A DNA stretch of 34,888 nt from a virus. The first letter of the stretch is position 1. Every line of letters begins with the position of its first letter. The notes below the pieces were generated by a model, which was not told where the DNA came from, did no database searches, and saw only the letters and a list, made by a program, of their open reading frames with translations. The position numbers and the translations under genes are program-made. Shown here one piece after another: positions 22,830-29,462 of the stretch. The stretch spans positions 1 to 34,888 of the IMG/VR virus record IMGVR_UViG_3300032242_000584. One strand, written 5' to 3'.

Positions 22830-22838
22830 TGTGGATAA
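22830..22838 (-). promoter_or_regulatory. Perfect DnaA-box match next to AT-rich DNA
   Basis: TGTGGATAA on the plus strand reads TTATCCACA on the minus strand, identical to the strong DnaA box consensus. Near matches are TGTGGATAT (22744-22752), AGTGGATAA (22766-22774) and TTGTCCACA (23029-23037). About 40 bases of A/T-rich sequence (22839-22880) follow directly, a possible unwinding element. Chance occurrence of one 9-mer in 600 bases is low, and the clustering strengthens the call. Confidence 0.55.
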
Positions 22839-22909
22839 TTATTATTACCTTATTCTATAAAAATGAAAATGGTATATATAGACTTGGCATAGGGGTAACT
22901 GAAATTGAC

Positions 22910-22957
22910 TTGTCCACTTGTCCATCTTGTCCACGTTTGCCCATGCTTTTTGTCCCC
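22910..22957 (+). repeat. First iteron cluster, TTGTCCA direct repeats
   Basis: TTGTCCA begins at 22910, 22918 and 22927, in perfect copies 8 and 9 bases apart. Degraded copies follow: TTGCCCA at 22937 and TTGTCCC at 22950. Copies with near-helical spacing on one face of DNA are typical initiator-binding iterons. Confidence 0.65.
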
Positions 22958-23078
22958 GCTTTTTTCCTTGCGCAAGGCGCTCGCGTGCCACATGGATAAT
23001 GTGAGCAATTAAAAAACAAATGCCCATGTTGTCCACAATGTAACGGCTAACAACTAATTGCTATCAACTTAAAACCCC

Positions 23079-23104
23079 TTGTCCACTTTGTCCATCTTGT
23101 CCAT
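23079..23104 (+). repeat. Second iteron cluster, three perfect 9-base repeats
   Basis: TTGTCCA begins at 23079, 23088 and 23097, exactly every 9 bases, with C or T as the eighth base. A single copy, TTGTCCACA, stands at 23029-23037 between the two clusters. The order C-T in the eighth base (CAC then CAT) also begins the first cluster. Confidence 0.65.
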
Positions 23105-23141
23105 GCGGTCAGACGCCCGCCAGCAAAAAATAAAAATCTTC

Positions 23142-23159
23142 GGGCAGGGGGGGGTAGGG
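23142..23159 (+). other. G-quadruplex motif with an 8-G tract
   Basis: GGG (23142-23144), eight G (23147-23154) and GGG (23157-23159) are separated by CA and TA. The stretch reads G3-N2-G3-N2-G3-N2-G3 within 18 bases, a compact intramolecular quadruplex pattern. In such an A/T-leaning genome it stands out. It lies between the second iteron cluster and the terminase small-subunit gene. The homopolymer length may be uncertain for sequencing reasons. Confidence 0.5.
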
Positions 23160-23227
23160 CAAAACGGACAGGGCCTTGCTGTAGCGGAGCGTTTGCAAAA
23201 ACTTTTTATTTTTTTGAAAATATTTGC

Positions 23228-23233
23228 TACACT
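23228..23233 (+). promoter_or_regulatory. Possible extended -10 element directly before the terminase small-subunit gene
   Basis: TGCTACACT (23225-23233 region) fits an extended -10 (TGnTATAAT) at moderate quality; the matching -35 is poor. If used, transcription would start about 23240, exactly at an in-frame ATG, giving a leaderless message. No Shine-Dalgarno is present before either ATG (23234 or 23240), which is consistent with this. Confidence 0.3.
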
Positions 23234-23707
23234 ATGCAAATGTTCGATAATTTTCAATCCTTTCCTTACGAGGTACGCAAGCTCGAAGCAACAGAGGCGA
23301 GGTTAGAGAGGATATACAATGCATCAAAGCTAGGACTAAAAGGTGACTCGCTTGCGCTTGCAGCTGGAATGTTACCCACCGAATACCGACAACTCACGCA
23401 ACTTGATCCAATTGCTGAAATGGCAGAACTCAAAGGCAAAGCGGATGGTGAAGCTGAAATGGCAAACGTGTTGCGTGACGCAGCACTTGCTGGCGACGCT
23501 AAGTCCGCGCTAGAAGTTCTTAAGCATCAGCACGGCTGGGTCGCTAAACAGCAACTGTCCATTGATGTCGAACAACGCATCTCCATCACGCAAGCACTTG
23601 AACAAGCACAATCGCGCGTCATCGAAGGCGTGTTCAAACAAGTAGAAAACGCAACAGACGCAACAAAAATGTTCCACGTGGAACCTCAACTCAAACAAAC
23701 GGCTTAA
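23234..23707 (+). CDS. Terminase small subunit-like DNA-binding protein
   Basis: The 157-residue protein starts at ATG 23234 or 23240 (MFDNFQSFPYEV), without a Shine-Dalgarno. Residues 22-60 hold a helix-turn-helix-like segment (LERIYNASKLGLKGDSLALA, then AAGMLPTEYRQL). Next come DPIAEMAELKGKADGEAEMA and the helix ALAGDAKSALEVLKHQHGW, a layout familiar from small terminase or DNA-packaging proteins of podoviruses. The C-terminal coiled coil (SITQALEQAQSRVIEGVF) would oligomerise. It should recognise the packaging site on phage DNA and load the large subunit encoded by the next gene, whose ATG directly follows its stop. The origin-like region upstream could contain its binding site. Confidence 0.75.
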   Translation: MQMFDNFQSFPYEVRKLEATEARLERIYNASKLGLKGDSLALAAGMLPTEYRQLTQLDPIAEMAELKGKADGEAEMANVLRDAALAGDAKSALEVLKHQHGWVAKQQLSIDVEQRISITQALEQAQSRVIEGVFKQVENATDATKMFHVEPQLKQTA

Positions 23708-25234
23708 ATGCAAACAACCATCTATTCCGCAAATGACGAACAAGAGTTAATGTCACGGTTGTGGAGTCCAGCAGTTAAAGACAACCCATTGGCGTTTGTA
23801 ATGTTTTGCTATCCTTGGGGGCAAAAAGGTACGCCCTTAGAAAACTTTAGTGGCCCACGCAAATGGCAACGTGAGATTTTGTTGGATATTGCCGAGCATA
23901 TTAAACAAAACCAAGGCAAAGTTGACTTTGATGTCATGCGCGAAGCGGTGGCGTCTGGTCGTGGTATTGGCAAGTCGGCGCTGGTCAGTTGGCTTGAGCA
24001 TTGGATGTTGTCCACACGAATTGGTGCAACAATCATCGTGTCGGCTAACTCCGAAAGCCAGCTCAGATCAGTCACATGGGCGGAGATTACCAAGTGGTTA
24101 TCCATGTCCATCAATAGTCATTGGTTTGAGGTTAGTGCAACACGCGTCATGCCTGCCAAGTGGCTAACGGAATTGGTCGAACGCGACCTTAAGAAAGGTA
24201 CGCGGTATTGGGGAGTTGAAGGGCGACTGTGGTCAGCGGAGAATCCTGACGCATACGCGGGGGTTCACAACTACGACGGTGTGATGGTCATCTTTGACGA
24301 AGCGTCGGGTATTGATGACTCGATATGGTCGGTGACATCAGGCTTTTTCACAGAAAACACGCCGCATAGGTTTTGGTTGGCGTTTAGCAATCCGCGTCGT
24401 AACTCAGGTTACTTCTATGAGGCGTTTCATTCCAAACGTGAGTTTTGGAAAAATCGCAACATCGATGCTAGGCAAGTCGAAGGCACCGATAAGAATGTGT
24501 ACGAGCAGATTATTGATGAATATGGATCTGATTCGGTACAAGCGCACGTTGAAGTGTACGGTATGTTCCCCAACGCGTCGGATGATCAGTTCATTAGCGT
24601 GAACATTGTCGAAGAAGCCATGCGACGGGAGAAGTACAAAGACAACACAGCGCCCATCATTATTGGAGTTGACCCTGCACGATTTGGCTCGGACTCGACA
24701 GTCATTGCCGTACGGCAAGGGCGCGATGTGATTGCCATCAAACGGCACAAAGGTGATGACACGATGGAAACCGTTGGGCGCGTGATTGAAGCAATAGAAG
24801 AGTATCAGCCAGCGCTGGTCAACATTGACGAAGGCGGTTTGGGCGCTGGCGTGGTGGATCGGCTCAAAGAGCAACGGTACAAGATCAAGGGCGTTAACTT
24901 TGGCAATAAGGCGAAGAACGGCATGATGTACGGCAACAAGCGGGCGGAGATGTGGGGCGACATGAGAGAGTGGCTTAAGTCAGCGGCCATACCGAATGAT
25001 AGATATTTAAAAAGTGACTTGATCTCGCCCATGATGAAGCCTGATAGTAAGGGTAGTATTTTCTTGGAATCGAAGAAAGATATGCGGGCAAGAGGGCTTG
25101 CTTCACCTGACGCTGCAGACGCGATTGCATTAACTTTTGCATTTCCTGTTGCACATCGGGAATATACAGGTATAATTCGAAAGAATACGTACCAAAATCA
25201 AGGCGCAGTTTTTAACTCTTGGATGGGATCATAA
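23708..25234 (+). CDS. Terminase large subunit (packaging ATPase and nuclease)
   Basis: The 508-residue protein contains the adenine-binding region RKWQREIL (51-58), Walker A SGRGIGKS (83-90) and Walker B VMVIFDE (192-198). A coupling motif follows, LAFSNPRR (224-231). The nuclease domain has Asp322 in GVDPARFGSD, Asp374 in VNIDEGGLGAG, and Asp468/Asp471 in SPDAADAIAL, the acidic triad of RNase H-fold terminases. All motors and nuclease residues are present. It pumps DNA into the prohead through the portal encoded at 26191 and cuts the concatemer. It starts immediately after the small-subunit stop, and its own stop overlaps the next start by one base. Confidence 0.95.
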   Translation: MQTTIYSANDEQELMSRLWSPAVKDNPLAFVMFCYPWGQKGTPLENFSGPRKWQREILLDIAEHIKQNQGKVDFDVMREAVASGRGIGKSALVSWLEHWMLSTRIGATIIVSANSESQLRSVTWAEITKWLSMSINSHWFEVSATRVMPAKWLTELVERDLKKGTRYWGVEGRLWSAENPDAYAGVHNYDGVMVIFDEASGIDDSIWSVTSGFFTENTPHRFWLAFSNPRRNSGYFYEAFHSKREFWKNRNIDARQVEGTDKNVYEQIIDEYGSDSVQAHVEVYGMFPNASDDQFISVNIVEEAMRREKYKDNTAPIIIGVDPARFGSDSTVIAVRQGRDVIAIKRHKGDDTMETVGRVIEAIEEYQPALVNIDEGGLGAGVVDRLKEQRYKIKGVNFGNKAKNGMMYGNKRAEMWGDMREWLKSAAIPNDRYLKSDLISPMMKPDSKGSIFLESKKDMRARGLASPDAADAIALTFAFPVAHREYTGIIRKNTYQNQGAVFNSWMGS

Positions 25235-25509
25235 TGGCGACTAAGCACGACAAACCAATACCACATAAAACAACGGGTAAAGGTAAAACTTACAATCCTA
25301 CTGAAAAAGGCGCAGGCATGACTGCCAAAGGACGCGCCGAGTACAACGCAAAGAATGGTAGCAACTTAAAAGCGCCAGCACCAAACCCAAAAACAAAAGC
25401 AGACGCTGGTAGAAAAGCATCTTTTTGTGCTAGGATGACTGGAGTTGTTAAACACGCTAAAGGCGACGCACCACGCGCCAAAGCATCACTCAAGAATTGG
25501 AACTGCTAA
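25234..25509 (+). CDS. 91-residue basic protein, DUF6321-like
   Basis: I start at ATG 25234, overlapping the terminase stop as TAATG, rather than at an in-frame TTG upstream. The protein is Lys/Gly/Thr-rich (KPIPHKTTGKGKTYNPTEKG). It contains GAGMTAKGRAEYNAKNGSNL and the cysteine motif RKASFCARMTGVVKHAKGDA, ending ASLKNWNC. I recall the 'RKSFCARM.G......A.......L.KW.C' pattern as DUF6321, a phage family near terminase genes. It may bind DNA or help packaging; this is inferred from its charge and position. Confidence 0.7.
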   Translation: MATKHDKPIPHKTTGKGKTYNPTEKGAGMTAKGRAEYNAKNGSNLKAPAPNPKTKADAGRKASFCARMTGVVKHAKGDAPRAKASLKNWNC

Positions 25510-25673
25510 TGGCTACTAAACCTGGACTTTATGCCAACATTCACGCTAAACAGGCTAGGATAGCCGCAGGCTCAGGTGAGCGTATGAGAAAGCCTGGCGC
25601 TAAAGGCGCCCCAACCGCTAAAGATTTTAAAGATTCAGCTAAAACTGCTAAACCTGCTAAGAAAGGTAAATGA
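25509..25673 (+). CDS. 54-residue Lys/Ala-rich protein
   Basis: ATG 25509 overlaps the previous stop (TAATG). The product begins MATKPGLYANIHAKQARIAA, with GSGERMRKPGAKGAPTAKDF after it, and ends in a lysine-rich tail. The 'PGLYANIHAK...IAAGSGE.MRKPG' form recurs in many phages next to terminase or portal genes, from memory, with no established role. It is highly basic and likely disordered. Confidence 0.7.
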   Translation: MATKPGLYANIHAKQARIAAGSGERMRKPGAKGAPTAKDFKDSAKTAKPAKKGK

Positions 25674-25674
25674 T

Positions 25675-25812
25675 ATGATGAAAGCTAAAATGTTTGAGAA
25701 AGCTAAAAAAGACGTCGAGAAAAAAGGCGTTAAAGAAGGCAGTAAAAAAGATATGGCTGGCGATAAGAAACAAATGAAAGCCATGAAGCCAATGACAATG
25801 AAAAAGAAATAA
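25675..25812 (+). CDS. 45-residue extremely Lys/Met-rich protein
   Basis: The frame from ATG 25675 starts two bases after the preceding stop. Of 45 residues, 17 are Lys and 8 are Met (e.g. AKKDVEKKGVKEGSKKDMAG, KPMTMKKK). Such composition suits a disordered DNA- or RNA-neutralising peptide. The ribosome site is the AAAGGTAAATGAT at the end of the upstream gene. It is unlikely to be a folded enzyme. Function is unknown. Confidence 0.6.
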   Translation: MMKAKMFEKAKKDVEKKGVKEGSKKDMAGDKKQMKAMKPMTMKKK

Positions 25813-25814
25813 TC

Positions 25815-25985
25815 ATGCCTCTCAAAAAATCAACTTCTAAAGAAGCTTTTAAGTCAAACATCCGCGCTGAAGTGGCTGCGGGACGTCCTGTCAAACAAGC
25901 TGTGGCAATCGCATATAGCGAGAAACGTCAAGCAGCTAAAGGTAAATCTAGCGCACCGCGCAAAATAAGTGGGAGAGGTAGATGA
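25815..25985 (+). CDS. 56-residue basic protein, DUF6496-like
   Basis: ATG 25815 starts two bases after the preceding TAA. The sequence MPLKKSTSKEAFKSNIRAEV then AAGRPVKQAVAIAYSEKRQA matches the pattern 'MPLKKG.S...I..NI......GRP.KQAVAIA' found in many phage and bacterial small proteins (DUF6496, by recollection). The tail (KGKSSAPRKISGRGR) is basic and flexible. It is coupled by ATGA to the next gene. Confidence 0.7.
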   Translation: MPLKKSTSKEAFKSNIRAEVAAGRPVKQAVAIAYSEKRQAAKGKSSAPRKISGRGR

Positions 25986-26191
25986 GCAAGATAACAACTA
26001 AGTCACGCAACGCATTGGCTAAATCTGAATTTGGTATGCCAAGCTCACGCAAATATCCGATGCCTGATAGAGCGCACGCCGCTAATGCTAAAGCAAGAGC
26101 AACACAAGAAGTAAAAGCGGGTAAGTTAAGCCCATCAAGCAAATCAAAAATTGATGCTAAAGCAAACAAAATTTTAGCAAAGAAAAAATAA
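25982..26191 (+). CDS. 69-residue basic protein with SEFGMPSSRKYPMPD motif
   Basis: ATG 25982 overlaps the upstream stop. The product has NALAKSEFGMPSSRKYPMPD, then RAHAANAKARATQEVKAGKL and a Lys-rich end. The 'L..S.FA.P..R.YP..D..HA.NA.AR' pattern is common in phage and contig proteins, sometimes fused to larger head or protease proteins; its role is not established. It is the last of five consecutive tiny basic genes and overlaps the portal start (TAATG). Confidence 0.7.
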   Translation: MSKITTKSRNALAKSEFGMPSSRKYPMPDRAHAANAKARATQEVKAGKLSPSSKSKIDAKANKILAKKK

Positions 26192-28431
26192 TGGCATACG
26201 ACCAATCATCGATGAATATTGTCGGAAAAGTTGCCGACGTAGGAAGTAATCCGACAACGCAAGAAGATCCGAAGGATACTCTATCGGCGATGCGGTCACG
26301 CTTTACGATGGCGATGTCAGCGTATAGCGAATCAAGAGAAGATGAACTTGATGATTTAAGATTTATGGCTGGTTCACCTGACAACCAATGGCAATGGCCT
26401 GCGGATGTGTTAGCAACTAGGGGTTCAGTCCAAGGACAAACCATCAACGCAAGACCTTGTTTGACTATTAACAAACTACCGCAACACGTCCACCAAGTTA
26501 CCAACGAACAACGTCAAAATCGACCCTCTGGGAAAGTTATTCCTGCGGACGATAAAGGCGATGTTGAAGTGGCTGAAATATTTGACGGTATGGTACGCCA
26601 TATTGAGTACATATCAGACGCCGACGTAGCATACGATACTGCGTGCGAAAACCAAGTTACCTACGGTGAAGGTTATATTCGCATATTAACTGAATACTGT
26701 AACGATAATTCGTTTGACCAAGACTTGAGAATTGGTCGTATTCGCAATGCATTTAGCGTATACATGGATCCAATGATTCAAGATCCATGCGGATCTGATG
26801 CTGAGTATTGTTTTATTACTGAAGATTTAACCAAAGAAGAATACGAAAGACAGTTTCCTGACGCTGCACCGCTTAGTTCAATGATTGCGCAAGGTGTGGG
26901 CGACTCATCACTTAGCCAATGGATAAATGAAAACACTATCCGTATTGCTGAGTATTTTTATTACAAGCATATACCGACAAAACTTAATCTTTACCCAGGC
27001 AACATGAGTCATTTTAATAACTCGCCTGAAGATAGACAGATGAAAATGATGGGTTTGAAACCAATCAAGAGTCGAATGGTTGATATTAAAAAAGTCATGT
27101 GGATGAAAACCAATGGCTTTGAAGTATTGGAAGAAAGAGAATGGGCAGGTAAATGGATCCCTGTCGTTCGTGTAGTGGGTAACGAATTTGAAGTAGACGG
27201 TCGTATTTATGTGTCAGGTTTGGTTAGAAATGCCAAAGACGCACAACGTATGTACAACTATTGGGTATCACAAGAAGCAGAAATGCTTGCTTTGGCGCCC
27301 AAAGCACCGTTTATTGGATACGGCGGTCAGTTTGAAGGTTATGAACAACAATGGAAAACGGCTAATACAACGAATTGGCCGTATTTAGAAGTTAATCCTG
27401 ACGTAACCGACGGTATGGGTGGATCATTACCACTACCGCAACGCGCCCAACCGCCGATGGCTTCAAGTGGTTTATTGCAAGCTAAGGCAGGCGCAAGTGA
27501 TGATATCAAGTCCACAACTGGACAGTATGACTCGAGCTTAGGTGCCACAAGCAACGAACGCTCGGGGAAAGCTATTCTTGCACGCGAAAAACAAGGGGAT
27601 ACAGGTACGTATCACTATGTTGATAATTTATCCCGCGCGATTCGCCATATTACCCGTCAATTAGTCGATATGATTCCTAAAATTTACGATACTGAGCGAA
27701 TTGCTCGTATTGTAGGTATTGATGGTGAAGTTGATATGGTTAAAATCAATCCAACACAGCCTGAAGCCGTCAAAAAGATTGTTGACGAACAAGGACTTGT
27801 GATAGAAAAAGTGTATAACCCAAGTGTCGGTACTTACGACGTTTGCGTAACAACTGGCCCAAGTTATATGACCAAACGTCAAGAATCTTTAGATGCAATG
27901 AGCCAATTATTGCAAGGAAACCCACAACTTTGGTCAGTTGCAGGCGATTTATTCATCAAAAATATGGACTGGCCTGGCGCCCAAGAGATGTCACAGCGGT
28001 TTGCTAAAACAATTGATCCAAAATTGTTGTCTAATGACGATAAATCACCTGAATTACAGGCCGCCGAGCAACAAATTCAGGCGATGAGTCAAGAAATGGA
28101 ACAAATGCACACGATGTTGCAAAATGTTAGCAAATCAATGGAAATGCAAGACATTGAACGCAAGGATTTTGAGGCACAAATTAAGATGTTTGACGCTGAA
28201 ACCAAGCGAATTAGTGCAATTCAAGCATCCATGTCGCCTGATCAGATACATGACATTGTAATGGGAACAATTCATGCGGCAATTGATACAGGCGATCTTA
28301 TTTCTAGTTCGCAACAAGATATGCGCATGAATATGCAAGAAGATGAGCAACCACCGCAGATGCCTATGCAACAACCACCGATGCAAGGCCAAGAACAAAT
28401 GCCAATGGCACCACCTGAAGGGATGCAATAA
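26191..28431 (+). CDS. Portal protein, P22 gp1-like
   Basis: The 746-residue protein is close to the P22 portal length (725). The N-terminal region holds RSRFTMAMSAYSESREDELD, FMAGSPDNQWQW and RPCLTINKLPQHVHQVTNEQ. It continues with YTYGEGY-like VTYGEGYIRILTEY, and DPMIQDPCGSDAEYCFITED, all typical of P22-type portals. The middle has QYDSSLGATSNERSGKAILA. The C-terminal 110 residues form a Gln/Met-rich helix and tail (PQMPMQQPPMQGQEQ), corresponding to the barrel and its flexible end. As a ring of twelve it forms the DNA entry channel and binds terminase, scaffold and the gp4-like protein. Its stop overlaps the next start. Confidence 0.93.
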   Translation: MAYDQSSMNIVGKVADVGSNPTTQEDPKDTLSAMRSRFTMAMSAYSESREDELDDLRFMAGSPDNQWQWPADVLATRGSVQGQTINARPCLTINKLPQHVHQVTNEQRQNRPSGKVIPADDKGDVEVAEIFDGMVRHIEYISDADVAYDTACENQVTYGEGYIRILTEYCNDNSFDQDLRIGRIRNAFSVYMDPMIQDPCGSDAEYCFITEDLTKEEYERQFPDAAPLSSMIAQGVGDSSLSQWINENTIRIAEYFYYKHIPTKLNLYPGNMSHFNNSPEDRQMKMMGLKPIKSRMVDIKKVMWMKTNGFEVLEEREWAGKWIPVVRVVGNEFEVDGRIYVSGLVRNAKDAQRMYNYWVSQEAEMLALAPKAPFIGYGGQFEGYEQQWKTANTTNWPYLEVNPDVTDGMGGSLPLPQRAQPPMASSGLLQAKAGASDDIKSTTGQYDSSLGATSNERSGKAILAREKQGDTGTYHYVDNLSRAIRHITRQLVDMIPKIYDTERIARIVGIDGEVDMVKINPTQPEAVKKIVDEQGLVIEKVYNPSVGTYDVCVTTGPSYMTKRQESLDAMSQLLQGNPQLWSVAGDLFIKNMDWPGAQEMSQRFAKTIDPKLLSNDDKSPELQAAEQQIQAMSQEMEQMHTMLQNVSKSMEMQDIERKDFEAQIKMFDAETKRISAIQASMSPDQIHDIVMGTIHAAIDTGDLISSSQQDMRMNMQEDEQPPQMPMQQPPMQGQEQMPMAPPEGMQ

Positions 28432-28793
28432 TGAAAGCCGCTGATTTTGTAGGAATTTTATTTCTAGCTCGTGATGTAACTCATTCGGTGCATTTAAATA
28501 CCCGCAGCTACGCCAAACATAAGGCTTTGCAAAAATTTTACGAAAGTATTATTGATGCGGCAGACGATTTTGCCGAGGCGTATCAGGGACGGCACAATTT
28601 GATTGGCCCAATTAGCTTAATGTCTGCTAAAAAGACAACAAATGTAATAGAATTTCTTGAATCACAACTTGCAGAAATTGAAGGCGCAAGATACGATGTT
28701 TGTGACAAAGCGGATACTTCAATGCAACAATTAATTGATAATATTATTCAACTTTATCTATCTACTTTATATAAATTACGTTTCTTGGCATAA
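28431..28793 (+). CDS. DUF5856-like helical protein, possibly mini-ferritin-like
   Basis: The 120-residue all-helical protein begins MKAADFVGILFLARDVTHSV. It continues HLNTRSYAKHKALQKFYESI, IDAADDFAEAYQGRHNLIGP, and ends in a helical LYLSTLYKLRFLA. I recognise this as the family I know as DUF5856. The sequence 'H..T.SYA.HKAL..FYE...D..D.FAE..QG' has the spacing of ferritin/Dps-like helices with candidate metal-binding His and Asp. The metal role is not proven. It lies between portal and head genes and overlaps both by one base, so it may be in the particle or serve during assembly. Confidence 0.7.
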   Translation: MKAADFVGILFLARDVTHSVHLNTRSYAKHKALQKFYESIIDAADDFAEAYQGRHNLIGPISLMSAKKTTNVIEFLESQLAEIEGARYDVCDKADTSMQQLIDNIIQLYLSTLYKLRFLA

Positions 28794-29032
28794 TGGCAAT
28801 AACTGTTAATCATTCAACTCCCGCTGATGGCTCTTTTAGTGCCTCGGGAGCTAGTGCTTGGAACGCTAATCATAGTTTAGTTGGTATGGGAACAATGGCA
28901 GAACAAGATGCAAATAATGTAGCAATTACAGGTGGTTCGATTGATGGTGTACCTATTGGAGCTGTTGTTGCAAGCACTGGAGCCTTTACCACTCTTGTAG
29001 CTGTATCAGGTGTTGGTGGGGGCGCGTTTTAA
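28793..29032 (+). CDS. 79-residue small fibre-like or head-associated protein
   Basis: ATG 28793 overlaps the previous stop. The product, SFSASGASAWNANHSLVGMG then QDANNVAITGGSIDGVPIGA and ASTGAFTTLVAVSG, resembles the linker and repeat pieces that precede fibre domains in phage tail proteins ('NNVAITGGSI.G..IG'). It is short and ends after GVGGGAF, so it may be a fragment-like adaptor or a small virion protein. It has no membrane segment. Confidence 0.65.
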   Translation: MAITVNHSTPADGSFSASGASAWNANHSLVGMGTMAEQDANNVAITGGSIDGVPIGAVVASTGAFTTLVAVSGVGGGAF

Positions 29033-29148
29033 TGGGGCCATTTTTTAATGGAAGTTTCTTTACAGGTGGTTTTTTTGAAGGTATTATTATAGCCACTGAG
29101 CAATTATTGATTAAACTCCGTACATTCACGGAAAAAGGAAGATTCTAA
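29032..29148 (+). CDS. 38-residue Phe/Gly-rich hypothetical protein
   Basis: ATG 29032 overlaps the previous stop and its TAA overlaps the next ATG, both TAATG. The sequence is MGPFFNGSFFTGGFFEGIII, then ATEQLLIKLRTFTEKGRF, with a striking Phe-Phe/Gly repeat (FFNGSFFTGGFFEG). It could be a small structural glue or membrane-active peptide. Double coupling makes a real gene likely, but nothing is known of its function. Confidence 0.6.
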   Translation: MGPFFNGSFFTGGFFEGIIIATEQLLIKLRTFTEKGRF

Positions 29149-29453
29149 TGTCTATCAATTTAAAAGCAATTACCGTTTGTATCGGTTATCAACAAATTAC
29201 CGATTTAAGCACAGCCGTAGGTTTAACTGTACCTGCGATTGATAAATCAGGACTTAAACAAATGCCTACCATTGCAATAATTACACCTTTAACTGGCAAC
29301 GTGCGTTGGCGTGATGATGGTACTTCACCTACGGCTTCTGTTGGCATGCCTTTGGCTGCTGGCGTAACTTTACAATACGACGGTAATTTAAACGGCATTA
29401 AATTTATTAATAACGGCGGTACTGCCGAACTTAACATTAGCTATTACGCTTAA
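29148..29453 (+). CDS. 101-residue beta-rich virion-type protein
   Basis: The frame from ATG 29148 encodes a beta-strand-rich protein. Its second half contains GNVRWRDDGTSPTASVGMPL, AAGVTLQYDGNLNGIKFINN and ends LNISYYA. The 'VRWRDDG.APTA..G.PL..G' pattern is frequent in small phage proteins located in head or connector modules, without firm function. It may be a decoration or head-completion accessory. It has no signal or membrane segment. Confidence 0.65.
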   Translation: MSINLKAITVCIGYQQITDLSTAVGLTVPAIDKSGLKQMPTIAIITPLTGNVRWRDDGTSPTASVGMPLAAGVTLQYDGNLNGIKFINNGGTAELNISYYA

Positions 29454-29462
29454 AGGTAATAT

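Larger units (their letters stand above)
22633..23233. other. 600-base non-coding region: candidate replication origin / control region
   Basis: This is the longest gene-free stretch, lying between divergent operons. It holds a perfect DnaA-box match, two or three near matches, nine copies of TTGTCCA (eight forward, one reverse), two inverted repeats and an AT-rich patch at 22839-22880. It also holds a palindrome CCTTGCGCAAGG (22966-22977) and a G-quadruplex motif. Short open frames through it translate the 9-base repeat as MDK or LST tripeptides and have no ribosome sites. Iteron clusters plus DnaA sites plus AT-rich DNA are the usual make-up of a replication origin; a packaging start site beside the terminase genes is also possible. 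Confidence 0.6.

Noticed and set aside
22966-22977. Palindrome CCTTGCGCAAGG as a terminator
   Set aside because: It has no room for a loop and the T-run precedes rather than follows it on the plus strand; on the minus strand A residues follow.
22910-23104. CRISPR or transposon end repeats
   Set aside because: Units are only 7-9 bases and adjacent, without spacers or transposase; iterons explain them better.
22799-23306. Open frames across the non-coding region on both strands, some with repeated MDK or LST tripeptides
   Set aside because: They read through the 9-base repeats, lack ribosome sites and have low-complexity translations caused by the repeat; the region is better explained as a control region.
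24404-24874. 156-residue antisense frame in the terminase large-subunit gene
   Set aside because: The plus-strand frame has all terminase motifs here; the antisense product has no recognisable domain or ribosome site.
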